20,076 nt of DNA, taken from positions 1 to 20,076 of the IMG/VR virus record IMGVR_UViG_3300027365_000073. The stretch is one strand, 5' to 3'. The stretch comes from a virus. Positions 7,003-14,126 of this stretch are shown piece by piece; within the stretch, counting starts at the first letter, position 1; every line of letters starts with the position of its first letter. The translations under genes were made by a program, and so were the position numbers. Below the pieces are notes generated by a model. It made no database searches. It was given only the letters and a program-made list of their open reading frames with translations, and was not told the DNA's origin.

Positions 7003-7938
7003 TTATAGGGTTTCCTCTTTATCTAAGATATTTTTACCAACTTTTAATTTGGCTGGAACTGCATTATTACACACTTGTTTACTAAAGACAATCACATTTT
7101 TCTTTGTTGGATCATTTTTAACTTTTTGTGTTCTCCCATTAAAGTAATCATCACCAGGTTTCGTTTCAGATAATTTATTAATTTCGCCATTAGTCCATTG
7201 TGGGTATTTTAAGTGTTTTAAACTATTTTCGTTTATTGATCCATTGCCTCTATACCATCCTGGACCAGGGCATTCATGAGATCTTGTTGTTTCTTTGCCA
7301 TTAGTCCAAAATTTCATCTTTCCTGTAGTTTTTCCACCTTCAGAACTCCATTTCTTATGTTCTTCTAAATGAAATTGCTTGGCGTTCTCCCAAGATATTT
7401 TACCTGCTTTACTAGAATATTCTTTAACATATTCTTCATTTTGTTCTCTCCATTCTTTAGAATAAAATCCAGATCTAGTACCCGTTAAATTAAGCGCAAG
7501 ACCACCAGCTCTGTTTCTTTCTTTGTTTAAATCGTGTATAGGAATAAAACCAGGTAATACATTTATTAGTTTTCCATCATTGGAAACTAAACGCCCAAAT
7601 TGCTCTATAAGCTTATTTTCTAGTTCATATGCTTCTTTCTCAGTCAATCCATAATCAAAAAGATATACCACTGGAGGTTCATTCATTGTATAAAGATACT
7701 TCATAAGCTTATTCTTAAAAGATTTCTCGTCTCGACACATTAGATGTAAATATGCACGATTGCCTTTACCTTTACCTATATAAAATGGCTCGCCACCATC
7801 ATATAAACCATAAACATAATATGGCATGTCTTCAGAAAGAGAATTTATTACAGATTTGAATGATCTAAATTCTTCGTCAATTATGTCTTTCATATCTAAA
7901 TCAAGACCATCAATCAACCTCTTATTAGCAATATACAT
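7003..7938 (-). CDS. GIY-YIG family endonuclease, probable free-standing homing enzyme
   Basis: 311 residues. The GIY-YIG nuclease domain lies at about 38-125: YVYGLY (41-46), FYIGKGKGNRAYLHL (52-66, with the catalytic-type Arg after the YIGKG strand) and a Glu-containing helix EKEAYELENKLIEQFG (near 100-115). The C-terminal half carries DNA-binding-type modules: SSKAGKISWENAKQFH and SSEGGKTTGKMKFWTNG look like repeats, and WTNG recurs at 211-214 and 248-251, each followed by a Gly/Pro-rich turn. Such W(T/N)NG modules occur in phage homing endonucleases. The base composition looks more AT-rich than in gene 41 or the rIIA region. The stop codon abuts the uvsX start and its last codons carry the uvsX ribosome-binding site. 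Homing is the usual role of such genes; target site unknown. Confidence 0.85.
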   Translation of the reverse strand: MYIANKRLIDGLDLDMKDIIDEEFRSFKSVINSLSEDMPYYVYGLYDGGEPFYIGKGKGNRAYLHLMCRDEKSFKNKLMKYLYTMNEPPVVYLFDYGLTEKEAYELENKLIEQFGRLVSNDGKLINVLPGFIPIHDLNKERNRAGGLALNLTGTRSGFYSKEWREQNEEYVKEYSSKAGKISWENAKQFHLEEHKKWSSEGGKTTGKMKFWTNGKETTRSHECPGPGWYRGNGSINENSLKHLKYPQWTNGEINKLSETKPGDDYFNGRTQKVKNDPTKKNVIVFSKQVCNNAVPAKLKVGKNILDKEETL

Positions 7939-7952
7939 TTTTAATACTCTTA

Positions 7953-8504
7953 CTAGTGTACGTTAGTAAACAGTTTCTTTTCGATGTTTTCTTTTTCGAT
8001 AATGCCTTTAGAATCAAGAACTTCAAGCAATCCTTGAATAAGTTGCTTGTAATACAAAATACCTGATTTATCAAAAAATGAATACATTGCTTCCATTTTC
8101 TCTTTTAGATCTTCTTGTTCATGTACAATATCAGAACAGATATAGTCTAGCATGTTGACTTGTTCTTCTACGTATTCTAGATTCTTTTCACTTAAGAAAC
8201 CAAATGATTCATTAATTGTATTACTTTCAAGTGCCATTGTAAAATCATCATTAGTAATATCTTCAAATTCATCAAATGGGACATACCGATGATCACTGAA
8301 CAATGAAATGATTTTCTTTAGACTGTCATGATCATCATACTCAAAGCAAAAAGATGGGCATGAAATATCATACTTATCATTCGTTACAAATTCAACATAC
8401 CATTCTTTGTCGCCAGTCATATGTTGAACAAAGTCTTTTAGTCTATCATTAATTTCTGTTTCTTCAATTGAATAGTTAGATTTGATTTTTAGTACTGTTT
8501 TCAT
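7953..8504 (-). CDS. Hypothetical protein, 183 residues
   Basis: Not recognised. An acidic, mostly helical protein, rich in Asp/Glu and Phe/Tyr: CPSFCFEYDDHDSLKK, FEDITNDDF, and a coiled-coil-like C-terminal third (EEQVNMLDYICSDIVHEQEDLKEKMEAM). No signal peptide, membrane segment or catalytic motif seen. I chose the ATG at 8504 (AAGGA 10 bases upstream) over an in-frame TTG two codons earlier. It has its own promoter (8545-8573) embedded in a 12-bp inverted repeat just after gene 43, and is followed 14 bases later by the GIY-YIG gene. The pair may have arrived together (inference). Confidence 0.72.
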   Translation of the reverse strand: MKTVLKIKSNYSIEETEINDRLKDFVQHMTGDKEWYVEFVTNDKYDISCPSFCFEYDDHDSLKKIISLFSDHRYVPFDEFEDITNDDFTMALESNTINESFGFLSEKNLEYVEEQVNMLDYICSDIVHEQEDLKEKMEAMYSFFDKSGILYYKQLIQGLLEVLDSKGIIEKENIEKKLFTNVH

Positions 8505-8524
8505 AAGCAAATCATCCTTGTTGT

Positions 8525-8566
8525 GTTGATCTTGCGCAATATCTATAATAACAACGCAAGATCAAC
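8525..8566. repeat. 12-bp perfect inverted repeat around a -10 box
   Basis: GTTGATCTTGCG (8525-8536) and CGCAAGATCAAC (8555-8566) are perfect arms separated by 18 bases that contain the -10 hexamer (8545-8550). It lacks a T-run. The symmetric layout around the promoter suggests an operator, or a strong 5' structure in readthrough mRNA. Confidence 0.8.
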
Positions 8567-8573
8567 TTGTAAA
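8545..8573 (-). promoter_or_regulatory. sigma70-type promoter downstream of gene 43
   Basis: -35 TTTACA (8568-8573), 17-bp spacer, -10 TATTAT (8545-8550). It begins 4 bases after the polymerase stop codon and drives the 183-residue gene and probably the GIY-YIG/uvsX genes beyond. Confidence 0.75.
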
Positions 8574-8576
8574 CTA

Positions 8577-11147
8577 TTAGAACAATGTGTTTACATGTTC
8601 TGGAGTCCAATTGATAGCCTTCAAGAAAATCTTGAGTGGTTGCTCAAATGACTTTTCAAAAATGGCATCACGATCGATATACTCTTCAATCTCAAACTCC
8701 TTTGGAAGATACGTATCAAACGCAATGACTGGTTGGTGTGTTGGATTCGGCATCTTCAATTCAATGTACTTAATCTTATTTCCATCTTCAATTGGTTGAA
8801 TGCGGTTTAGACCAAGATCTTTGATCATTTTGTTATGTACAAGAGAAGCCTTAACCTGCTTCGGCGTACCAGACTTATAGAGATTATCCTTGTCATAGTA
8901 CTTGTTGATTCCATTCACACTAGATGGAATAGCAATCATGTTTGCGTCATATGATTTGAATTCTACCTTCACCTCCCGATACCTCTTCTGAAGGCCTTCT
9001 TTGTCACGTAATAGACCATAAAGGTAGAACTCTTCGAGAAGCTCTCGTGCCCACTCAGGGGTGCTAGACTTTACCGATTCCAATCCAGTGAGCTTCATCT
9101 TTGGTTTGCCAGTATAGCGAACACCTTCAGAGTCCCACACATTCATCGTGTATTTTTTCTTAGCAACCCAAATAGCAGTCTCTGAAATGACCTCTCGAGA
9201 CCATACCATCTTTTGCTCATAACAATTTAAATACTCGCATAGTTTATCACACAGTGTTTCAATCTTAGGTTGAATGACTTCATTGCAAAAACGATCAGCA
9301 ATATCTACTTTCTTTTGGATATCTGATTCTTTTACAGTATCCATAAATTCATCGATCCTAATATACATCGAGTCAGTGTCACCGGCGATCCAGTACTTTT
9401 CATTGCTATTGAAAAGCTCTTGCAGAAATACTTCTATTTGACTAGCTGTCCATTTATTAACGAGTTGTCCTGATAATGTGATAGCTTCTGCGTTTTCTAC
9501 CATGTAATATAAGAAATAAGAGCTCGCGAACGCGCCATACCCACTATTCAATAGGATTTTTAGTCCCATTTGCATTGAATTCATTTTAGCTTCAAGATAT
9601 TCACACTGTTTCTTATCAGATTCTGTTTTGACTTTTTGCTTATCAGACTCTGCCTGAAGCATTTTCTTTTTGAATTCATTGCGTGTATTGTATAGATCAC
9701 GCATGATTGCAGAAAAGAAAGATATCTTATCTTTTCGATAGAATTCAAAATTCGGCGTCATTGTTACATTATATTCATCAAGTTTGCTTAGATCTACTTT
9801 CCGATTAAGCACGTCTTCAAATTTATATTTTTCTCGATACTCTATTAGATCTTCAGGTAATTCACTTTCATCAATTCGTGTTTCAGTGCCAATGTTGTAC
9901 TGCATGATGCAATGCGGGTACAGAGAATTTAGATCGTATGAAACAACCCAATCATAAATTCCAGGATTAACTTCTTTAACGAACGCACCTTCAAAATCAC
10001 GTTCTTCTTTTTTCATATGTCTAAACGGCGGAACTTGGTTATTATTGTAAAGATATTTGGCAACGAGTTGTTCCCAGATCTTCACTGTTCCCATTGTATC
10101 TTCATAGTTAGACAGAGTATAATAAGTCATTGCATATACGAGAGCAAACAGCCCAAGCTTTTCATCAAGACGTTTGATGATGTTAACGTCTTGAATATTA
10201 TAATCTAGAAACAGTTGGTAGTTTTTAACGTACAGATCCTGAAGATCACCATACTCTTCATAATTAAGTTTGTTTTCTCCAAGTTCCGCATAAGCAATAA
10301 AATCTAGTTTATATGATTCGCGTGGTGTATAGGTGTGCTTTTTATACACTTGCATATAATCAAGATGAGGCAGTCCAAAGATTTCAACTTTTTGTTGAGT
10401 CTTTCCTCCAAATCCAGATCGTACTTCTTTAATGTCTATCTTATTAAATGGAGAAAGTAATTTAGACGTATATGCTTCACCGAATAGCTTAAAGCAACGA
10501 TTAACGATATAAGGCATATCGAATGATTCTGAGTTCCAACCCGATGTTATATCATATTGGTGATCATTCATATGCGAAAGAAAAGATCGCATTAGATCTT
10601 TTTCTGTTTCGAACTCAAAATACGTAACGTTAAGATCTCGAACTTCGTCAGTTGATTGTTCTTTAGACCAATGATCATCATCTTTGTGCTTAAGCCCAAA
10701 TGTATAGAACATCTTATCAATAGTATCATAAATTGTAATACCGTTGATCGGCCATTCAGCCTGTTCTGGATATGGGAACCCTGATTCTGAGAACACCTCA
10801 ATATCCAAAATACCAACACGGATCATATCGTCTGTATATTCAGGAGATTGTCCTTCGTACAGATCAATCATGAACTGATTCGCGTAGTTGTTGTTTCCTT
10901 CAATGACAAAGTTATCTACATCTTTATACTGATCACCAAAGCTTTTTGCTGCTTTGATCGAGTCAAATTCAATTGGTTTTAGAGAATACCCATAGATAGA
11001 AGTTACATCTGAATCAGTGTCGTTTGATTTCGTATACAGTGTCGGCTTGTACGAATTGATGATCTTAGTTTTAGTGATTGGTTGATCGGGTAGTTTATAT
11101 CTAACGAAAATACGATTGCCTAATTGCTTATAGAATACATATAGCAA
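8577..11147 (-). CDS. 43: DNA polymerase, T4 gp43-like family B
   Basis: 856 residues (T4 gp43 898). The 3'-5' exonuclease domain has Exo I DIEV (115-118), Exo II around NSESFD (205-210) and Exo III YNIQD (Asp320). The polymerase domain has motif A DLNSLYP (405-411), motif B KILLNSGYGAFASS (about 530-543) and motif C GDTDS (589-593). All catalytic carboxylates are present, so both polymerase and proofreading functions should be intact. The C-terminus ends EHVNTLF, where T4/RB69 polymerases carry the peptide that binds the gp45 sliding clamp; the same HVNTLF ends the methyltransferase at 11756-12925. The start is a TTG at 11147, supported by AAGGAG 8 bases upstream; no better ATG is in frame. 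It has its own promoter (11200-11228) and a leader hairpin at 11173-11198, reminiscent of the autogenous operator of T4 gene 43. Confidence 0.95.
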   Translation of the reverse strand: MLYVFYKQLGNRIFVRYKLPDQPITKTKIINSYKPTLYTKSNDTDSDVTSIYGYSLKPIEFDSIKAAKSFGDQYKDVDNFVIEGNNNYANQFMIDLYEGQSPEYTDDMIRVGILDIEVFSESGFPYPEQAEWPINGITIYDTIDKMFYTFGLKHKDDDHWSKEQSTDEVRDLNVTYFEFETEKDLMRSFLSHMNDHQYDITSGWNSESFDMPYIVNRCFKLFGEAYTSKLLSPFNKIDIKEVRSGFGGKTQQKVEIFGLPHLDYMQVYKKHTYTPRESYKLDFIAYAELGENKLNYEEYGDLQDLYVKNYQLFLDYNIQDVNIIKRLDEKLGLFALVYAMTYYTLSNYEDTMGTVKIWEQLVAKYLYNNNQVPPFRHMKKEERDFEGAFVKEVNPGIYDWVVSYDLNSLYPHCIMQYNIGTETRIDESELPEDLIEYREKYKFEDVLNRKVDLSKLDEYNVTMTPNFEFYRKDKISFFSAIMRDLYNTRNEFKKKMLQAESDKQKVKTESDKKQCEYLEAKMNSMQMGLKILLNSGYGAFASSYFLYYMVENAEAITLSGQLVNKWTASQIEVFLQELFNSNEKYWIAGDTDSMYIRIDEFMDTVKESDIQKKVDIADRFCNEVIQPKIETLCDKLCEYLNCYEQKMVWSREVISETAIWVAKKKYTMNVWDSEGVRYTGKPKMKLTGLESVKSSTPEWARELLEEFYLYGLLRDKEGLQKRYREVKVEFKSYDANMIAIPSSVNGINKYYDKDNLYKSGTPKQVKASLVHNKMIKDLGLNRIQPIEDGNKIKYIELKMPNPTHQPVIAFDTYLPKEFEIEEYIDRDAIFEKSFEQPLKIFLKAINWTPEHVNTLF

Positions 11148-11172
11148 TTTTAATACTCCTTTTCAAACGAAT

Positions 11173-11198
11173 GAGGGATGGAATCTATTCCAACCCTC
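11173..11198 (-). promoter_or_regulatory. Hairpin in the gene 43 leader, possible translational operator
   Basis: The minus strand reads GAGGG, T, TGGAA, a TAGA loop, TTCCA, T, CCCTC: ten base pairs with one T-T mismatch. It lies about 20 bases before the polymerase Shine-Dalgarno site. T4 gp43 represses its own translation by binding an RNA hairpin next to its ribosome-binding site. Here the position is similar but farther from the site, so an operator role is inference. The stem begins so close to the -10 box that it would be complete only in readthrough transcripts from the modification operon. Confidence 0.5.
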
Positions 11199-11199
11199 A

Positions 11200-11228
11200 A
11201 TTATATCAACTATCTATTGTGTTGTAAA
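11200..11228 (-). promoter_or_regulatory. sigma70-type promoter for gene 43
   Basis: -35 TTTACA (11223-11228), 17-bp spacer, -10 TATAAT (11200-11205), directly abutting the gene 56 stop codon. Confidence 0.8.
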
Positions 11229-11747
11229 TCAATAATCGCGTTGAGTATAGCGCTGGTAGTTTTCATAGTTCTTAAGCATATATAGAAGATAAATGTCTTC
11301 TGATTTAAATCCCATTGCAACAAAGATATTGAGAATAAAGTGCCAAACATCGATAAATTCCATCAGCATTTCCATGCGATCATCGTCTGGCATTTCACTT
11401 AGTAGTTCAGAAGTCAGTTTTCCATGATCAGATTTCCAACGCTTCCACACAGCAGACGCAGCCTTTTCACCATTAGACATTCCGCCAATTGATGTTTTGA
11501 GTTCACGATATTCATCAAGGATTGCATCAAAGTTACGATCAATCCAATCAACGAGCTCACCTTTGGTCTGAATATCAGAAGGCTTCATGTTGAATTCTGG
11601 AAGCTTCTCAGCAAGGACTGATTGTAACCACTCCTGAGTATCTAGCATGTCCTGAAGAGGGTCTGGTGAAGACTCGCGCTGGTTCAGGATTTCTTGTACC
11701 TTTTCTTGATCTTTGATTAGATTTGCACAGCTATTAAATTCAGACAT
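11229..11747 (-). CDS. 56: dCTP/dUTP pyrophosphatase, T4 gp56-like
   Basis: 172 residues, essentially the length of T4 gp56. It matches gp56 as I remember it: an FNxCAxLI start, DPLQDMLDTQEWLQ, ILDEYRELKTSIG (metal-binding Glu motif), GMSNGEKAASAVWKRWK, and EFIDVWHFILNIFVAMG (second acidic motif, ExxD), ending in a Tyr/Asn-rich helix. This all-alpha NTP pyrophosphatase hydrolyses dCTP and dUTP to the monophosphates. That keeps cytosine out of phage DNA and supplies dCMP to gp42 and dUMP to thymidylate synthesis. It closes the modification operon, 8 bases after the second methyltransferase, with AAGGA before its ATG. This supports a genome in which hydroxymethylcytosine replaces cytosine. Confidence 0.92.
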   Translation of the reverse strand: MSEFNSCANLIKDQEKVQEILNQRESSPDPLQDMLDTQEWLQSVLAEKLPEFNMKPSDIQTKGELVDWIDRNFDAILDEYRELKTSIGGMSNGEKAASAVWKRWKSDHGKLTSELLSEMPDDDRMEMLMEFIDVWHFILNIFVAMGFKSEDIYLLYMLKNYENYQRYTQRDY

Positions 11748-11755
11748 ACGATTCC

Positions 11756-12925
11756 TTAAAATAATGTATTAACGTGAGAGTTTGATTCGTATTCGACTTC
11801 TTGAGATTTATTATTTTGTTTGATAAAGTTTGAAGTCGACATCGGAAGTTCATTATTCATGAACTTGATAGATTCTATCACCATATCACGAGATGTACAT
11901 ACCGGAACCGTTTGTCCAATATGCTCGTAATTAGTTTTTCCTTTCAACAGTTCAAAATCATGTGGAAATCCCATCATGTGTAGTGCTTCACGAATTGTAA
12001 TGTTTCGTTCTTCAATTGGATGCAGTGTATCTACCATATTACGTGATATCACACCATCCATCACAGACTCATAGATATTGATTGATGAATCCCAGATTTC
12101 ACCTCCATTTGCGTATTTCTCTAAAGCATATGCTCCGAGTTCTTTTGCCTTTTCGTTGTTAGTTTCAACTGCCCAACTATAAAAATCGTTCATCAAATCA
12201 TTCTTGATAATATATTTTAGACATGTTCGATATCCTTTAACTACTGATTGAACATCTCCATATCTATGCTTTAAGAAATGATAAAAAGGTTCATGTTCAA
12301 CCTTGTTTCCAATTTGAATATCATTCTGTAGTTGTATTCCACTCACTGTGCTAATATATTCAGCAAAATCAAGAGACTTACGCCTATAGAAATTCATATA
12401 CGGCGCTGTTTCTGATTTCCATATTACCATGAATGTTCTATAACGGCGTTGTGGAATTCCATGATAATGTGTAGAAGTAAAATACAAAGACATCGAGTAC
12501 CCACGTGATTCAATCATTTCACGAACTTGACTAACGATCGAATCACCGCCAGTTGTATATAAACGTGGTGCGTTTTCAACAATGATAACTTTGGGATCAA
12601 AATTATCCAAAGGAAACTGAATAGACTTATAAATCCATTCGTTCTGTTTGGCAGTTTCGCCTTTCACCTCTTCATTCTTACCCGTATTAAGCATGCTTAA
12701 ACCAGAACAAAGAGGTGTACATACAACTAGATCATATTGATCATCATACGTTTCTTTATCGTTGAGTGTTACAAAATCAACATCTTTCCAATAGTTCTTA
12801 AGATGCGAATCATTATGTTTAAACTCATCATATGTGAATATTTTGCGCGGGAGGTTTCCCGTTGCTTCATACGCACCTAACGGGAAACCTCCACACAATG
12901 GAATGAAAGCTGTCCAATTGACCAT
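11756..12925 (-). CDS. C5-cytosine methyltransferase paralogue 2, with polymerase-like C-terminal HVNTLF
   Basis: 389 residues of the C5-cytosine methyltransferase fold. A divergent motif I PLCGGFPLG (9-17) lacks the usual acidic start. Motif IV is CTPLCSGLS with the nucleophile Cys73, motif VI VENAP (Glu117), motif VIII IPQRRYR (157-163), and motif X GQTVPV, where GNSVP is usual. Between VIII and X lies a recognition-type region of roughly 140 residues. It is clearly related to the gene just upstream (shared CTPxC, ENAP, SLYxTST, HGIPQ, ALHMMGFPHDFELL), so the pair is a tandem duplication. The last six residues, HVNTLF, are identical to those of gp43, which suggests binding to the phage clamp. 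The start follows the upstream stop after one base (TAACATG) with a weak SD, implying coupling. Actual reaction on hmC DNA unknown. Confidence 0.88.
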   Translation of the reverse strand: MVNWTAFIPLCGGFPLGAYEATGNLPRKIFTYDEFKHNDSHLKNYWKDVDFVTLNDKETYDDQYDLVVCTPLCSGLSMLNTGKNEEVKGETAKQNEWIYKSIQFPLDNFDPKVIIVENAPRLYTTGGDSIVSQVREMIESRGYSMSLYFTSTHYHGIPQRRYRTFMVIWKSETAPYMNFYRRKSLDFAEYISTVSGIQLQNDIQIGNKVEHEPFYHFLKHRYGDVQSVVKGYRTCLKYIIKNDLMNDFYSWAVETNNEKAKELGAYALEKYANGGEIWDSSINIYESVMDGVISRNMVDTLHPIEERNITIREALHMMGFPHDFELLKGKTNYEHIGQTVPVCTSRDMVIESIKFMNNELPMSTSNFIKQNNKSQEVEYESNSHVNTLF

Positions 12926-12926
12926 G

Positions 12927-14126
12927 TTAAAGCTCTAATGTATTCGTTGGTTGATCTTCAGAAGATTGATAGTCGATTTTCTGCTTATAGTTATTCTGTT
13001 TAATTAGTGTCGAATCAGACATTTCCAAATCACCATCTAAAAACTTAACAGCTTCTAATACCATATCACGTGCAGTATAGGCTGGAACATTTTGACAGAT
13101 GTGATTCATGTTCTTACGCGATCCGAGTAGTTCAAAATCATGTGGAAATCCCATAATATGCAGAGCTTCTTTAATAGTAAGAGAACGATCTTCTTTTGGA
13201 TGAATTGTAGATATTAGATTGCGTCCAATTAATGCAGCAATTCGATCATCATACACATTCATTGAACCATCCCAAATATTCTTTCCATCGCCAAGTTTCA
13301 TTTTAGCATGCTCAGCTAATTTTAATCCTTTCTCATTATCAGTATCATTAAAGTATTGGATAGCTTCATCTAGTAGATTCTGATGATAGACGTATTGAAA
13401 TGCTGTTTTCTTACCAACTTCTTTTATAGCTTCACGTACATCATCAACTTTAGTTTTTAAGAATAAGAAATACGGATCTTCGAGTAATTTAGGATTAGTC
13501 AGATCACTATTATCATTATCAACTTTACTCAACCAACCTTCAAAGTCTTCACGCTCTCGATCATAATAATTGATAATAGGTGCAGTTGAGCTATTCCATA
13601 AAATAGCGAATGTACGATCACGTGCTTGTGGAATTCCATGAAACATTGTCGATGTCTTGTATAGAGTCATCGAATATCCATGATCTTGTGCAATCTTATA
13701 TAGATTATTAGCTACTTGTTTGCCTTTGGTGGTGTATAGCCCAGGAGCATTTTCGATTAACACTACTTTAGCGTTCAACTTTTCAATAGCATCAGTAGCA
13801 GAAATATACATCCAATCATTCTTTGCACATCCAGCGCCACGTGCTTCTGGTGTCTTTCCAGAATTGAACGATGATAGACCCGCACACGGAGGCGTACACA
13901 TCACAATATCAACATCAGTATAAGAATCTTCTTGTTCTGAAATGTTGATGTAATCAATGTTTCTATTCTTAATCGCATTTTGATAATAAACATAATGTGA
14001 ATCGTTAGCTTCGAATCCAGAATATGAATAGATCGCTTTTGGCGGTTTTTCTAATGCAAGTTCAGCTCCTAGTGGAAAGCCGCCGATGAGTGGAATCACC
14101 GGCGCAAAAGTATATTGAGATGCCAT
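12927..14126 (-). CDS. C5-cytosine methyltransferase paralogue 1
   Basis: 399 residues of the C5-cytosine methyltransferase fold. Divergent motif I PLIGGFPLG (12-20); motif IV CTPPCAGLS with the nucleophile Cys81 (the usual PCQ is PCA); motif VI ENAP (125-128); motif VIII IPQARDR (165-171); late ALHIMGFPHDFELL; motif X HICQNVPAYTARDM, lacking the standard Gly-Asn pair. The C-terminal extension (IKQNN linker, then NTLEL at the end) parallels the linker and NTLF tail of paralogue 2. It sits directly after the glycosyltransferase, overlapping its stop by one base, with AAGGA before the ATG. A classical member would methylate C5 in a specific site. In this hmC-making operon, the target could be residual cytosine, host DNA or a new reaction on hmC (open). 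Confidence 0.88.
   Translation of the reverse strand: MASQYTFAPVIPLIGGFPLGAELALEKPPKAIYSYSGFEANDSHYVYYQNAIKNRNIDYINISEQEDSYTDVDIVMCTPPCAGLSSFNSGKTPEARGAGCAKNDWMYISATDAIEKLNAKVVLIENAPGLYTTKGKQVANNLYKIAQDHGYSMTLYKTSTMFHGIPQARDRTFAILWNSSTAPIINYYDREREDFEGWLSKVDNDNSDLTNPKLLEDPYFLFLKTKVDDVREAIKEVGKKTAFQYVYHQNLLDEAIQYFNDTDNEKGLKLAEHAKMKLGDGKNIWDGSMNVYDDRIAALIGRNLISTIHPKEDRSLTIKEALHIMGFPHDFELLGSRKNMNHICQNVPAYTARDMVLEAVKFLDGDLEMSDSTLIKQNNYKQKIDYQSSEDQPTNTLEL

Noticed and set aside
11148-11228. Gene 43 leader as a metabolite riboswitch
   Set aside because: The leader is short and holds one simple hairpin; no riboswitch core is visible, and an autogenous operator is the simpler idea.
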